A stretch of 64,000 bases of DNA from Coturnix japonica (taxonomy: Eukaryota > Chordata > Aves > Galliformes > Phasianidae). The notes under the pieces were generated by a model that saw nothing but the letters and a program-made list of their open reading frames with translations, made no database searches and had not been told where the DNA came from. This document shows, piece by piece, positions 41,006 through 52,052 of the stretch. Where the stretch lies: the NCBI RefSeq assembly GCF_001577835.2, contig NC_029541.1:1669141-1733140 (forward strand). The letters are read 5' to 3'. A program made the translations under genes and the position numbers. Numbering within the stretch: position 1 is the stretch's first letter; the number at the start of each line of letters is the position of its first letter.

Positions 41006-41659
41006 GGGGCAGGTTGGATGGAGCGGAGGGATGGCGGGGAGCGGGATTTTGTGTGGGGCTGGAAGGGAGGGCTCGCCCAGCACCCCCGGCACACTCACAC
41101 CCACTCCCACCCCAACCCACTTCCACCGCCTCCATCACGTGTGTCCTTCCACCCGCAGCTTTAACCCTCTGTGCCGCTGCCCCCCATCCCCACTGCGACC
41201 CACGGTGCCCCCCAAGTGACCGAGAGCAGAAATCCAGCCCTCCCAGCACAGGGGCTGCAGGATTTGGGCCTCCCTTATACAGCGTCCCAGGGCCCTTAGC
41301 ACAGAGCTTGGACCCCAGGCCCTCCAGATCCCGGGGATGGGAGAATCATCCCCTATTCCCTGCATCCTTCAGAGCCCCCCTGTGTCTCTTGGGCTGCACG
41401 AGGCTCAATGGGGCCTTTCCTCCCCCAGCATTGGGGCTGAGGCCTGGGCACATCGCTTTGGAGATGGTGCTGACCCCATAGTGTGGTATTGGGGTGTACA
41501 GCTGGACCCACATCTCCACGCCTGGAGCTCCTCTATCCCTGCAGCTACAGCAGCTCATCGGGGCTCACCCCTCACTTCTCACCCCTCTGCATCCATCGCA
41601 GTCGGAGCCATGTGGGCTGTTTGGGTTTGAAGGGGCACAGCTTTGATAGGGGCTGGATT

Positions 41660-41705
41660 TGGGGGGGATATGGGGGGATATGGGGGGATATGGGGGGATA
41701 TGGAG
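41660..41705 (+). repeat. 12-bp repeat ATATGGGGGG, 4 copies
   Basis: GGGGGGATATGG head to tail, upstream of ALX3. Confidence 0.9.
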
Positions 41706-41924
41706 GCTGAGAGTCACACTGGGGCAGGTCAGCACCAAACACAGGAGGCTGGGGGTCCCCACACCGTGCAGCCATGATCTGTGCCACCATCAACTTTACT
41801 GGGAGGAATGGGGCCGGCTGGGTGTGCTTGGCTGCCTGAAATCAATAGGAAATCCTGATATAAGTGCTCTGTGATCTGATGGAAAGGGAGGGGGGCACAG
41901 CCGGGCTGTGGGGCTGAGATCTGA

Positions 41925-42040
41925 GGGGCTGTGGATCTGTGGGGCTGGGATCTGTGGGGCTGGGACCTATGGGGCTGGGATCTGTGGGGCTGGGATCTAT
42001 GGGGCTGGGATCTGTGGGGCTGGGATCTGTGGGGCTGCAG
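41925..42040 (+). repeat. 15-bp minisatellite GGGGCTGGGATCTGT
   Basis: About eight units with ATCTAT/ACCTAT variants. Confidence 0.92.
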
Positions 42041-42496
42041 CTCATTTTGCAGTGCCCACCCCCAGTTCTCCCCCCACACTTTCCCTTTGCTGCCGTGCTC
42101 TCCCATCGGGCCGTCCCTTCTCTCTTTGCACTCTGAGTTATTGCAGAGCAGGGTCTGTGAGCCCCCCGTTGTTCCATGTCGCTCCGTGTCACCAATGGTG
42201 CCCCCCTCCCCTCGTTCTGGTTTCGGTTTCGGTCTCATGGCCGGGGGGGGGGCTGTCCCTGTCTGTGTCCCGTATCGTGTCCCCCCCTCAAACCCTTGTT
42301 GAACTCCTCAATGCCACCAACCTCAGCCATCCCCAGCACACGGCAATGGGTTTCCCCCCCCCCCCCCAAGTCTGGATGGGGTGTAGGGGGGGGGCGTGAA
42401 TCGGATCCGTCCCGTTGGGAGCACTGAGCGCATCCAGGCTGCATTAATCAAAGCACGGGGGGGGGGGTCACATCGGGGCTCCTCAGCTCCTCCTTT

Positions 42497-42557
42497 GGGG
42501 GCTCGGCAATGGGGGCTCGGCAATGGGGGCTCGGCAATGGGGGCTCGGCAATGGGGT
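42497..42557 (+). repeat. 15-bp repeat GGGGGCTCGGCAATG, 4 copies
   Basis: Four near-perfect units. Confidence 0.9.
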
Positions 42558-43402
42558 CGCTTTGAGCTCCGTTTCACCCCCCCGTGTCTTCCTCCCTACA
42601 CCCCCCACCCTCATCCCAGCAGAGCTTTGTAATGCAAAGGAAGCAGAGACCGAGGTCGGGCTGAAAGGAGGAATGGAAAAGCTCCCAATGGGCTCAAATG
42701 CCTTTAGGGGCCGTTCCCGACGCATCCCCACATTGTGCCCTACAGTCACACGGAGTGCGGCCCCACAGCCACCCCAAGGAAAACCCCAAACCCCAACCAA
42801 AGCCCTTCACATCCCATTGGGGTGGGTGAGTCCCATCCCTTAACAAAGAGCTTCGAGGTGATACGCACCGGGATGGATGATGGATGTGCCATAAATCACA
42901 GCTCCCCACACCACGATCCCAATGAGGTTTCCTGCAGATCCCAATGCTGCCGCTGCGTTGATCCCATTGAATCAAGGAGCCATCATCGTTCCCAATGGAA
43001 AGCCAGAAAATCACCTTTCTTCCCTTAAAATATCAGCTGGGTATTTATTGCTGGGAATCTGCAACAAATAGAAGGAGGCCCCAAAGCCGTGGGCAGCCCC
43101 ATAGGAATGAAAGGAGTTTTGTAGGGAGAAAGGAGAGGGAAAAAGCAGCAGCTGTGTCCCAAAAGGATGGAGAAATCTCAGCGCTGCCTTCTGGTTTGTG
43201 TTTAGCCCTTGGAAATGGTTCCCCCCCCCCCAAACCTCCTCCTTCCTCGGGGGGGAGATGGATGCTGTGAAGTGGCCGACACCTGAAAGCAATCGGGGTT
43301 TGGTGGCTGTTGGGGGGTTGGGTGGAAGGCAGCCATCCCTGGGGGCTCTATGGGGCAGTGCTGGATGGTATCACTGCTATGGGGTGTGCTGTGGGGCAGA
43401 GG

Positions 43403-43653
43403 GATGGAGGGAGGGAGGGGTGGATGGATGGATGGATGGATGGATGGATGGATGGATGGATGGATGGAGGGAGGGAGGGAGGGATGGATGGAGGGATGGA
43501 TGGATGGAGGGATGGATGGATGGAGGGATGGATGGATGGATGGATGGATGGATGGATGGATGGATGGATGGATGGAGGGATGGAGGGATGGATGGAGGGA
43601 TGGATGGAGGGATGGATGGATGGATGGATGGATGGATGGATGGTTGGATATGG
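43403..43653 (+). repeat. (TGGA)n/(GGGA)n tetranucleotide array
   Basis: About 250 bp of TGGATGGA with GAGG/GAGGGA interruptions. Confidence 0.96.
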
Positions 43654-45047
43654 GATGGATATGGTGCTCTCTGCAGTTGGTGTGGGCTCAAACATTCCTC
43701 TTCCCAATGGGGAAACTGAGGCACAGCAGTGTTGGTTTATTGCCACATGGATGGCTGGGGGTGGCCCTGTGGTATATGGGTGATGCTCTGTTGGCCCTAA
43801 GGAGCAGCAGAGGGTCCCATCTTTGTGCTGATGCCCCATAGGACCATAGTGGAGCTGCTCTGGGTGTTCTCAGCCTGAGTTCATGGAGCTCCCATGATCA
43901 AAGTGCTCACATTGGGGCGGGCTGGCAGTAATCCTGTACCTGTCAGCATGAATGAAAGGCGACCACGCTGTGAGGGCTGCAGGGAAACCAGATGGGGCTC
44001 CTTGTGCCAGGCAGCACCCGGCTGTGAGTGTGGGGGGATGGACGGGTGGGTTGGGGGGTGGAGGGATGGGCTGGCAGGTGGGAGGGGGGCTGTAAGTCTG
44101 GGGGTAGGGCCCAGCTCCTGCCATCTCCAGCCCCGCTGCATGTCCCTGCTGTGACCCCACAAAGGTTTCCTTTGGCTCTGATAAGGAGAACCAGAAACAG
44201 CTTTGACCTTTAACAGCAAATCTCCCCTATCTCAAAGCATCCCTTGTGTTAAGAAACATCCATGCCATGATACTCCCCTTTGCTTTCAACCCCTGAGCCC
44301 TCAGGCACCCAATGAGGCTCAGCACCTCCCTCCTTCCAGTCCTCATCCTTCCCCTGTTTCCTCAGCCCCATAATGGAGGTGAGGGCTGCTCTCTACAGGA
44401 AGGCAGAGGCTGGAGGTGTTGGAGCTCATTAATTGCTCTGAGCAAACTAATTGGCACCAGCAGAGCAGCAGGAGCCGTGGCTGCACTGAGGCTGCTGGAG
44501 CTGCTTGGTTCCATCACTCGAGCCCTCCCTGCTTTGGGGGTTCCCCCCCCCCATTTCATGCTCCCCCCCCACCAGACCCACATGCTGTGGGGCCTGAGCA
44601 CCCTGCAGCCCCCGGACCCAAACACCAGCAGGTTCCCATTCGCTTCCTCTGATATTAAAGCTACGTTTCCCTGCTGTCTGTTAACCCCACTAATGGGGTC
44701 TGAGCCTGTTCAAAGCCTGGGGAGCAGCAGGGGGGGGGGGGAGGCTCAGAGCAATAAGTGCAGGCGACCCTGCTAAATTGGAGCCTTCCTCCCACTCCTG
44801 AAATAACCCACAGCATTTTCACATTAAACCTCTGAGCTCACAGTGCTGGGGGAGGAAGAAACCTTCGGGATCAGCCCCTTCTCAGCCCTTTCCCCTGCTA
44901 AGAGGGGCCCTAAAGCTGGGGGGGGGGCTGCAGTGTGCCCCTATTCCTGCCTGTGTGCCCTATAGAAACCCCACTGACTCCTTCCATCCAACCCCTGTGA
45001 CACACCGACCCCATAGAGGAGGTGATAGCTCATGGGTTGAAACCCTG

Positions 45048-45192
45048 CTGGATGGGATGGGGATGGGATGGGATTGGGATGGAATGGGATGGGATGGGAT
45101 GGTGATGGGGATGGGGATGGGGATGGAGATGGGGATGAAGATGGGGATGGGGATGGGGATGGGGATGGGGATGGGATGGGGTGGGGATGACG
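45048..45192 (+). repeat. GGGATG/GGGGAT repeat array
   Basis: About 25 imperfect 5-6 bp units between ALX3 and SLC6A17. Confidence 0.93.
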
Positions 45193-45628
45193 GTTGAGTT
45201 TGGGGCTGCAGCAGGTCCTGTTGTCCCTCTCTGTGATGCCTTTTGCTGCAAGGATGTGGTTTTGCTTTCTGTGCTCCCCCCTGCAGCATCCCAGCTGGCT
45301 CCTGCCTGGAAGAAACTGGGGAGAACTGAAAGGGAAACGGGTTTTCCAACCCCATCCCAGCAGGGTGAATGAATCTCTGGGGTGGATCTGTGGGGCAGGG
45401 TGGCTGCTTTGGGCACAGCACAACCTGCTGGAGCATCAACCCACCTCATCAGCAGTTCAGTGCTTTGGCCACAATGAATATATTCCATCCCACAGCGCTC
45501 AATTCATCCACACAAGCCATGAGTGTCTCCCTCTGGGTGACCATCCCTCACTGTGCTGTGCCGGGGCTGCGTTGTCCCTATTTCCCCTTTTTCGAGGTGA
45601 TTTCCCCACCATCATCCATCCCTCCCCC

Positions 45629-45720
45629 GTGTTACAGCAGCCGCTGTGCTGTTACACGCCTCCGTTCTGTAATTACCTCGGCTCGCGCTAATTGTGTAAT
45701 TGGAAGAGGCAATTACCTGG
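45629..45720. promoter_or_regulatory. Candidate homeodomain-site cluster / enhancer
   Basis: An imperfect inverted repeat (GTGTTACAGCA at 45629-45639 and TGCTGTTACAC at 45647-45657, 10/11 complementary) is followed by four TAATT-type sites: TAATTACC 45670-45677, TAATTG 45689-45694, TAATTG 45697-45702 and CAATTACC 45710-45717. The block is unlike the G-rich simple sequence around it. Function is inferred from motif density only. Confidence 0.4.
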
Positions 45721-47384
45721 TGAAACGGGATAGGAGGAGGGCTGGCTCTGTCTATGGGACTCTGGCTTGGCTGCGTTCTGCTCGCACTGCTTCCAATCGC
45801 CCTTTTCATGCCCGAATTCCTGCCCATCCTTTCCATTCATCCATCTGTGAGCCCCCTCCTCACCCATTGCATCCTGCAGTGTTTCCTACCCACCCCATTC
45901 AGGCTCACAAACAGCCCCCCCAGCCCCAAAGCTCCCTGTGGTTCTGATCCACACCCCCATCCCCGGGCTGGCCGTGTTGGTTATGGTCCATACAGGGATG
46001 GGGCAGAGATTTGCTGTAAGATTAAAGCTCTGCCTTCCTTCAGCAGCTGCTTTTCCTCGTTAGTGCCCTAAGCTGATTGCTGTAAGCTGCTTGGGGAGTG
46101 ATAGCTTCCAATGGATCCTCCCAATTTCCTCAAATCCCTCAAGCCATTACCTCCCCCAATGGGGCAGCCCAAGCTTTGGGTTCTCATTGGGGTGCTCCTC
46201 CAGGCATCACTCTTTTTCTTCTCCATCCCATCCCATCTGGACTCAGGGACATCAGCAAGGGATGGAGGTGAGGCCTATGGGGTCAGTGCTGGGGTTGGGT
46301 GTCATACAGCAGGGTCTAAGGGTCCCTAAGGGATACACAGGGACCCATAACAGGAGGATATACCAGCTCAGTGCTCCCTCCTGTGCTGACCCCCTAAAAT
46401 TGGGATAAAAGGGCTGGGGGGAGCACGGGGCTTTGGTCCTTCTCCTTCTGTTTCACTAAGGCCCAGACTTTGTGGATCTCTTGTTGTCTGAGGTCACCCC
46501 ATGTAGGGCATATAAACCCCTATGGGGAGCTGAGGGGGTTCAGGTGGGAGAGGGCAGGAGGTTTTGTGCTGTCACATCCCATCTCTGCTGATCTGGGTCC
46601 TTGCAGGGGGGGGGATCAGCTCCTGTTGGTGGCAGCTCCTACATTGGAGCAGGAAGGAGCGCAGCAGATGGTTGGCACAGCCCATCTCCCCATCATCTCC
46701 CTGCTGCCTCCCCCTCTGCTCCTCTAGTTCTTCTTGTTGCTGGCTTCCCAGTGCTGCAAACCCACCTCACCCTGCATCCAACCCCCCCTTGCACCCCCCA
46801 TTTGTGGGCAGGAAAGCCCAACCCTTATCTGCCCATCTCAAGAGGAGAGCCCTCATCTTCATGGGGAGATGGAGGCATTGAGGGGGGCTGGGACACATAG
46901 GGTGCCCCCAATAGGAATGGGCATGGAGCCTGGGCTCTGGGGATCAATCGTCCTCATCCCCGCTGCAATCTGTGCCTTGCAGCCTCAGCTCCAGCTCTGA
47001 GAATGGTCTTGGGGGGGGGCTGTACAATGCAGGGCACCCGTATCTGATGGGAATACACCTCAAAAGGCTCCGCAGTCCCCATGTCACCCCCATCCCAGAC
47101 ACAAACACCCCCCGTGTCCCCCCCAGGGATCCCCACGTGGCTGCATTCCTCCACGGCCCCGCAGTGGGGACAGTGGCAGCCATCCCAGCTCAAGAAGATG
47201 AACTGTTATATGGGGGAGAGGGGCTGATTTATGTTTGTTTGTCTCTCCCCCCCCTCCCTGGGGTCTCTTTGGCGATGCCAACTTTGTTGTGCATCCAACA
47301 CCCCCCTCGGGTGGCAGCGCTCAGCTCTGACCCGGACAATGCAGAGCTGCTGTCTTGGCAGTGGCACCGGCTGCTGACAGCTGG

Positions 47385-47700
47385 GAGGGGATGGGGATGG
47401 GATGGGATAGAGATGGGGATGGGATGGGATGGGATGGGGATGGGATGGGGATGAGATGGGGATGGGATGGGGATGGAGGGGATGGGATGGGATGGGATGA
47501 GAGATGGGATGGGATGGGAATGGGATGGGGATTGCGGATGGATTGGGATGGGATGGGATAGGGGTGGGATGGGGATGGGATGGGATGGGGATAGGATAGG
47601 GATGGGGAATGGGGATAGGATGGAGATGGGGATGGGGATGGTATGGGGATGGAGATAGAGATGGGGATGGGGGTGGGATGGGGTGGGATGGGATGGGGGC
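47385..47700 (+). repeat. GGGATG/GGGGAT repeat array
   Basis: About 55 imperfect 5-6 bp units; the same kind of array as at 45.05 kb. Confidence 0.93.
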
Positions 47701-50700
47701 TGGAAGGCAGTGGGCTGGGTGTGCTCTGCATGGGGGCTGAGCTGTTGGACTTCAGGCTGAAGCTGTGCTCCTGGGGGCACTGATAGCAGCCCAGTGCTGC
47801 ACTGGCACAACTCAGCTCTATCTGGGAGCAAATGCCCCCTCCCCATCCTGCTTCCTCCTCCTGGCCCAGCTGGAGCACAAGCAGCCCCGTTCTAATGATG
47901 GATGGGAGGGAAGAATTGAGCCCCGGGGGGTTAATGGGGTGAAGATGCCTTTGTGTGTGCCAGCTATAGAGGGGCTGGCTCACTGAGTGGGTGGGAGCAC
48001 AGCGGGGCCGTGGGGTGCCATCCAGCCCCATCTCTCCAGCAGTGTTTCATATATTTTGGGGTCAGCTGTGCCCTTAAAACACAACAAAACGATGCACATG
48101 GGGGGTCGGGGGGGGGGGGGAACCTGATCCAAACCTGCTTGTCTGCCTGGGGATGATGGTTTCCGTGTGGGACATTGTGATGGGGGATTCTTGGCTTCTT
48201 AAGTGACCTGTCCCAGCCCCATAGCTGCCCTGCTTATAGGGTCCCTCTGATGTCCATCTGGGCTGGGCTCTGAGGTGTCCCGTCCTCCCCCTGGGTGAGA
48301 TGCAGTCATTCCCATTTGGGGTCGTGGTGGGGGGGGGTCTCAGTGGGGTAAATCTGAATATATAGGGGGTGAGGGAAGGAGTTCTGGTGGGTCATAGAGG
48401 GTGATGCCGGGATGCTCCGAGCTCTATAAACCCATGGGGTACGCTAAGACCGAACCGCAGGTAAAAATAGCCGGGGGGGGGGGCGGGTCTGGTGCTCGGC
48501 CTGAGCTGCTCTGCGGGCTCAGATGGTGAACGTCGCCGTTTCTGGGACGCGATGTGCGAGCACAGAGCGCTGCGTGAGCTCAATGCGGTGCTGCCCAGAT
48601 GCTGGGTTAGAACACGGCCGCGTTCCTCCTTCTCATCCTCATCCTCCTCCTCCTCCCCCGGGTGGCCGCATCCTGCTGCTGGGGCTGCCCAGGCTGAGGG
48701 GGGGACGGAGGTTTTGGTTGGGGATGGAGGGGATTTGGTTGGGGTTTGATGGGGGCCAGCATCCCCCTGAGCCGCCCCATCTCTGCCCTCCCCCGTCGCC
48801 CTTTGGGGCCGATGATGTGCCGAGTGCCGGGCATCTCAACCTGCGTGTTGTCACCTTCCTTACGTTGATGGCAGCGGGGCCGTGCAAAAAGCATCACCCG
48901 GAGGAGACAGAGATGGAGGCGTAACATCAAATTCAGAGCTTCAAATCCACCCACAGGGCCAATATCACACTGCAGCCTCGCGGTGGGCGCTCTGCTTTCC
49001 CCACTGCCCGGCTCCCCCCGTGCCCAGGAGGGGGTCGGGGTCGGTGTGGAGGGCTGGCGGTGGGGCTGCAGGCTGTCTGCTCGTTCCCAGCTGCTCCCCA
49101 TCAAGCTCCGTGTCGTGTCCCGGGTGTCACTTCTGATGACAGCAGCTGCCGGTGGGGACGGGCTGGGTGGCACCGGGCTGTGAGCTGAGCGCCGCCTGCC
49201 AAGCTGCTGGGGTTGTTTGGCCGAGGGAGGGGGGTGGGATGGGGCTCAGCTGGGCGGTGTCGGCGCAGGGCGATGCTTTCCCCCCTGCAGGGGGTGCAGA
49301 CAGCGCTGCTTCGGGTACCCGGAGCCTGGCAGGCTGAGATGAGCATGGGAGGAACGAGCCACGTCCTAGTTATTGCAGTGCGAGGCAGCAAAGGCTCTCC
49401 CTGCTGGGCTGTGTTCTCCCGCAGCAGCATCCATAGGGATTCGGGGGCACATCCCCCTACAAGGAGCCAGCTATGGGGGCTGTTCCCCCCCCCATGTCCC
49501 ACAGCCGGCAGCTCTGAGGCCCTTTGAAGGGATTTGTTTTCATTTCTAAGGACAAAATGATGGAGGATCCCACAGAGTCGGGAGCTGCAGGCACTATTAA
49601 GGCCGTCCCACACCCCCTGGGCTGGGTCTGTGTATGAGTGATGGGCACCCATGTGTGGGGCTGCCCCACTGCAAACCCCTCAGGGACACAGAGCTGGGTA
49701 TGTATGTGGGGGTCAGTGGGTGAGCAGAGCTGCAGGAGGAGCCCCCAGCCCCAGCTGGGATCACTCCAAACCCCAATCCACAGCCCGACATTTGAGCCCC
49801 CCCCCAGCCCCAAACCCCCTCACATTGAGGGGATGGGAAACGCAGCCCCACTGCCTGCAGCCCCTTCCCATTGCACAACACAACCCCGGGTGCATCGGAT
49901 CCGATGGCAGCTCAGCATGCAAAGCAAATTAAGACCAGAAGACGGGAGCAGCAGCTCTTTCAAGCCCGTCGTCCCGCTGCTCGGAGCCCTCGCCCAGAGG
50001 CACTGAGACGTGGTTCTCATTCCTGCTCCTTTGCTGGTGTTTATTATTTCTCCTTCCATTGTGCAGGGTCCCCTTTCTTCCCTGCGTGCTGGTCCCTCAG
50101 GGCTGAGTGAATCGGAGCCGTTTTCTTCTGCCACTCAGACATGGATTCTTGCCTTCCCCCTCTCCAACTTTGGGGTTATGTATATTCTCCATACAGCCTG
50201 AAATCAATCAGTCCAACTCTGGGACGACCTGCAGGGATAAGGGCTGAGATGGGAGCACGGAGGGGCAGGGCTGAGCTGCTCCTTTATCCCTCCTTAAGAT
50301 CCATCCCTTCTCTCTGTGTTACCAGCTCCGGGCTGTGGATGAGCCACGACAGCCCACGGCTTTACAGGGAAATACATATTTAGAAAGCAGAGGGCATTAT
50401 CCCCTTAGATTATTATCACTTGAATGTAGGTCGGCACGACAGCTTAGGTGGAAAAACCATCTTCCTCACCATGCTTCCTCATGTTGTTTAATCCACTCTG
50501 CTGTGGGCAAAGGCAGCATCCCTGCAGTGCTCTATATGCCCCTTTCTGCCTGCTCTGCATGTGAGATACATCACCTGCATCCCCTCCCATTCAACCTCCC
50601 TCTGTGTTCTCCCACCCTTCCATCCTTTCAGCGCCTCCCCTCGGGCTGGGAACCTCGGATGACACAATGAGGGGGGGGGATGGAGGGGTTGGTGGCCCCC

Positions 50701-51654
50701 TCGATGCCATATCCATGGTGACAGATGGGGACAGAGGGGATCGGGGTCAGATGAGAGCAGCGATGGATGCGGGCGGATATTTATAGGCTGCTGGGAACGG
50801 AGCACGGGATGAGCCCTGAGCCGGCACCGCGGGGCTCTGCTCCTCCAGGGGAGGCATTACTCATCCACACGCTTCAATTCAAGCTGCTCCCCGCTCTGCA
50901 GGCGGAAAAGTACAGGGATGAGTGAGCTGGAGAAAGGGGGGGGGGCTCAGATGGGAGCATGGAAGGGAAACAGCCCCGGGGTCGGGGAGCTGAGCAGGGA
51001 ATGGGAGCTGGAGCACCATGGGGCGCTGGGGCTGGATCCTCCTTAGGATTCCTCTAACAAACGTGGTTGTCCTCATGCTGGGGTTTCTCGTGGGCACCAG
51101 GAGCTGGTGCAGGTACCAGTGTCCCCCGCACCTGTGATACAGGCTGGAGAAGCTGCGCTGCTGAACCGACCACGAAGCCCTTTGAAACCCCCCCCCCTTC
51201 CCCATCAATAAATCAGCCCTGCAGGCTCCGGTTTTCCTGCCGAACCCAATTAGATGCTTCCCAAGGGCAGGGCCGATCCCTACAGGTGTGCTGAGCTGCA
51301 TCAAAGCAGCTTAAGTGGTTGCGGTTAATTAAACCTACGACGGAAGCTGGGTGTGATGTTTGCATGCCCCGCAGAGCCTGTTGTGCCCGTATCTTTCTGC
51401 CTTCCTCCCTATCAAACACACGGTGCTTCTCCATGACTCCAAATCCCCCCCTCGGGGGGCAAAGAGAGCACGGAAACCCACCTGGAAAGGCAGAACACGG
51501 GTGGGAGGGCGCTGCTGGGGCCGCTCATACTGACCTCAAGGTGGGCAGAAGGAAACTTGCTTCTCTTTTATGCTATTACTCTTAATACAAAGGCCCCATC
51601 GTTGAGCCCGGAGGGGGGTTGTAATGGTGGGGGGGGGGTTGGCTGCCCCCCCAG

Positions 51655-52052
51655 CGTTGACGTGCAGCCGTGACGATGACTCAAGCCTGCGTCAGGGGCT
51701 GCGTGTCGGCTGTTATATATTTATTTTAACGTGTGTGTGATGGTTTTGGGGGGGGGGAAGCATTGAAATATATACAGAGATCTTTAATTATTCGGGAGCG
51801 GAGAGAGGAGTTTCCTCCCCTCGGGCGCAGCGCCGAATCCAACGCGCATCCGCGGAGCTGAAAGGGGGGGGTTGGGGGGAGGGGGGGGTTGGAAAAGACA
51901 GGCGGCAGCGCAGCGTCACCGCGGAGGTACCGGCAGAACCGGCGGTACCGGCGGCGGCGGTTTCCCCGGTGGACCCGCATGTACCCGGCTCCGCCGCCGC
52001 CCGGGGTTGCGAAGCGGGGGGCGATCAGCTCCGTTCCACCCGCAGCGCAGAG
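51655..52052 (+). promoter_or_regulatory. SLC6A17: Probable SLC6A17 promoter and non-coding first exon
   Basis: TGACGTG 51658-51664, TGACG 51671-51675 and TGACTCA 51677-51683 (CRE/AP-1 type) precede an AT-rich TATATATTTATT at about 51714. From about 51790 to 52050 the sequence becomes CpG-rich and ends CGCAGAG|GTAAGG, a strong donor at 52053. No coding potential matching the family is seen here, which fits a 5'UTR exon spliced to the ATG exon at 55.64 kb. Inference from position and composition. Confidence 0.45.

Larger units (their letters stand above)
41006..51780. other. Gene-poor interval between ALX3 and the SLC6A17 promoter
   Basis: About 10.8 kb without a recognisable coding exon. It contains the repeats listed separately and TAATT-rich blocks at about 44.42-44.46 and 45.63-45.72 kb. 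Long ORFs here fall on simple repeats or lack similarity I can name. The mammalian retrogene UBL4B, which sits in this interval in human, is not seen. Confidence 0.6.

Noticed and set aside
43310-43841. Frames of WMDGWMDG / HPSIHPSI repeats
   Set aside because: Simple (TGGA)n tetranucleotide array.
47229-48031. Minus-strand frames rich in HPIPIPSPSHP
   Set aside because: Reverse strand of the GGGATG array between ALX3 and SLC6A17.
41006-51780. A UBL4B retrogene between ALX3 and SLC6A17
   Set aside because: No ubiquitin-like frame found on either strand; the gene is a mammalian retrocopy, so absence is expected.
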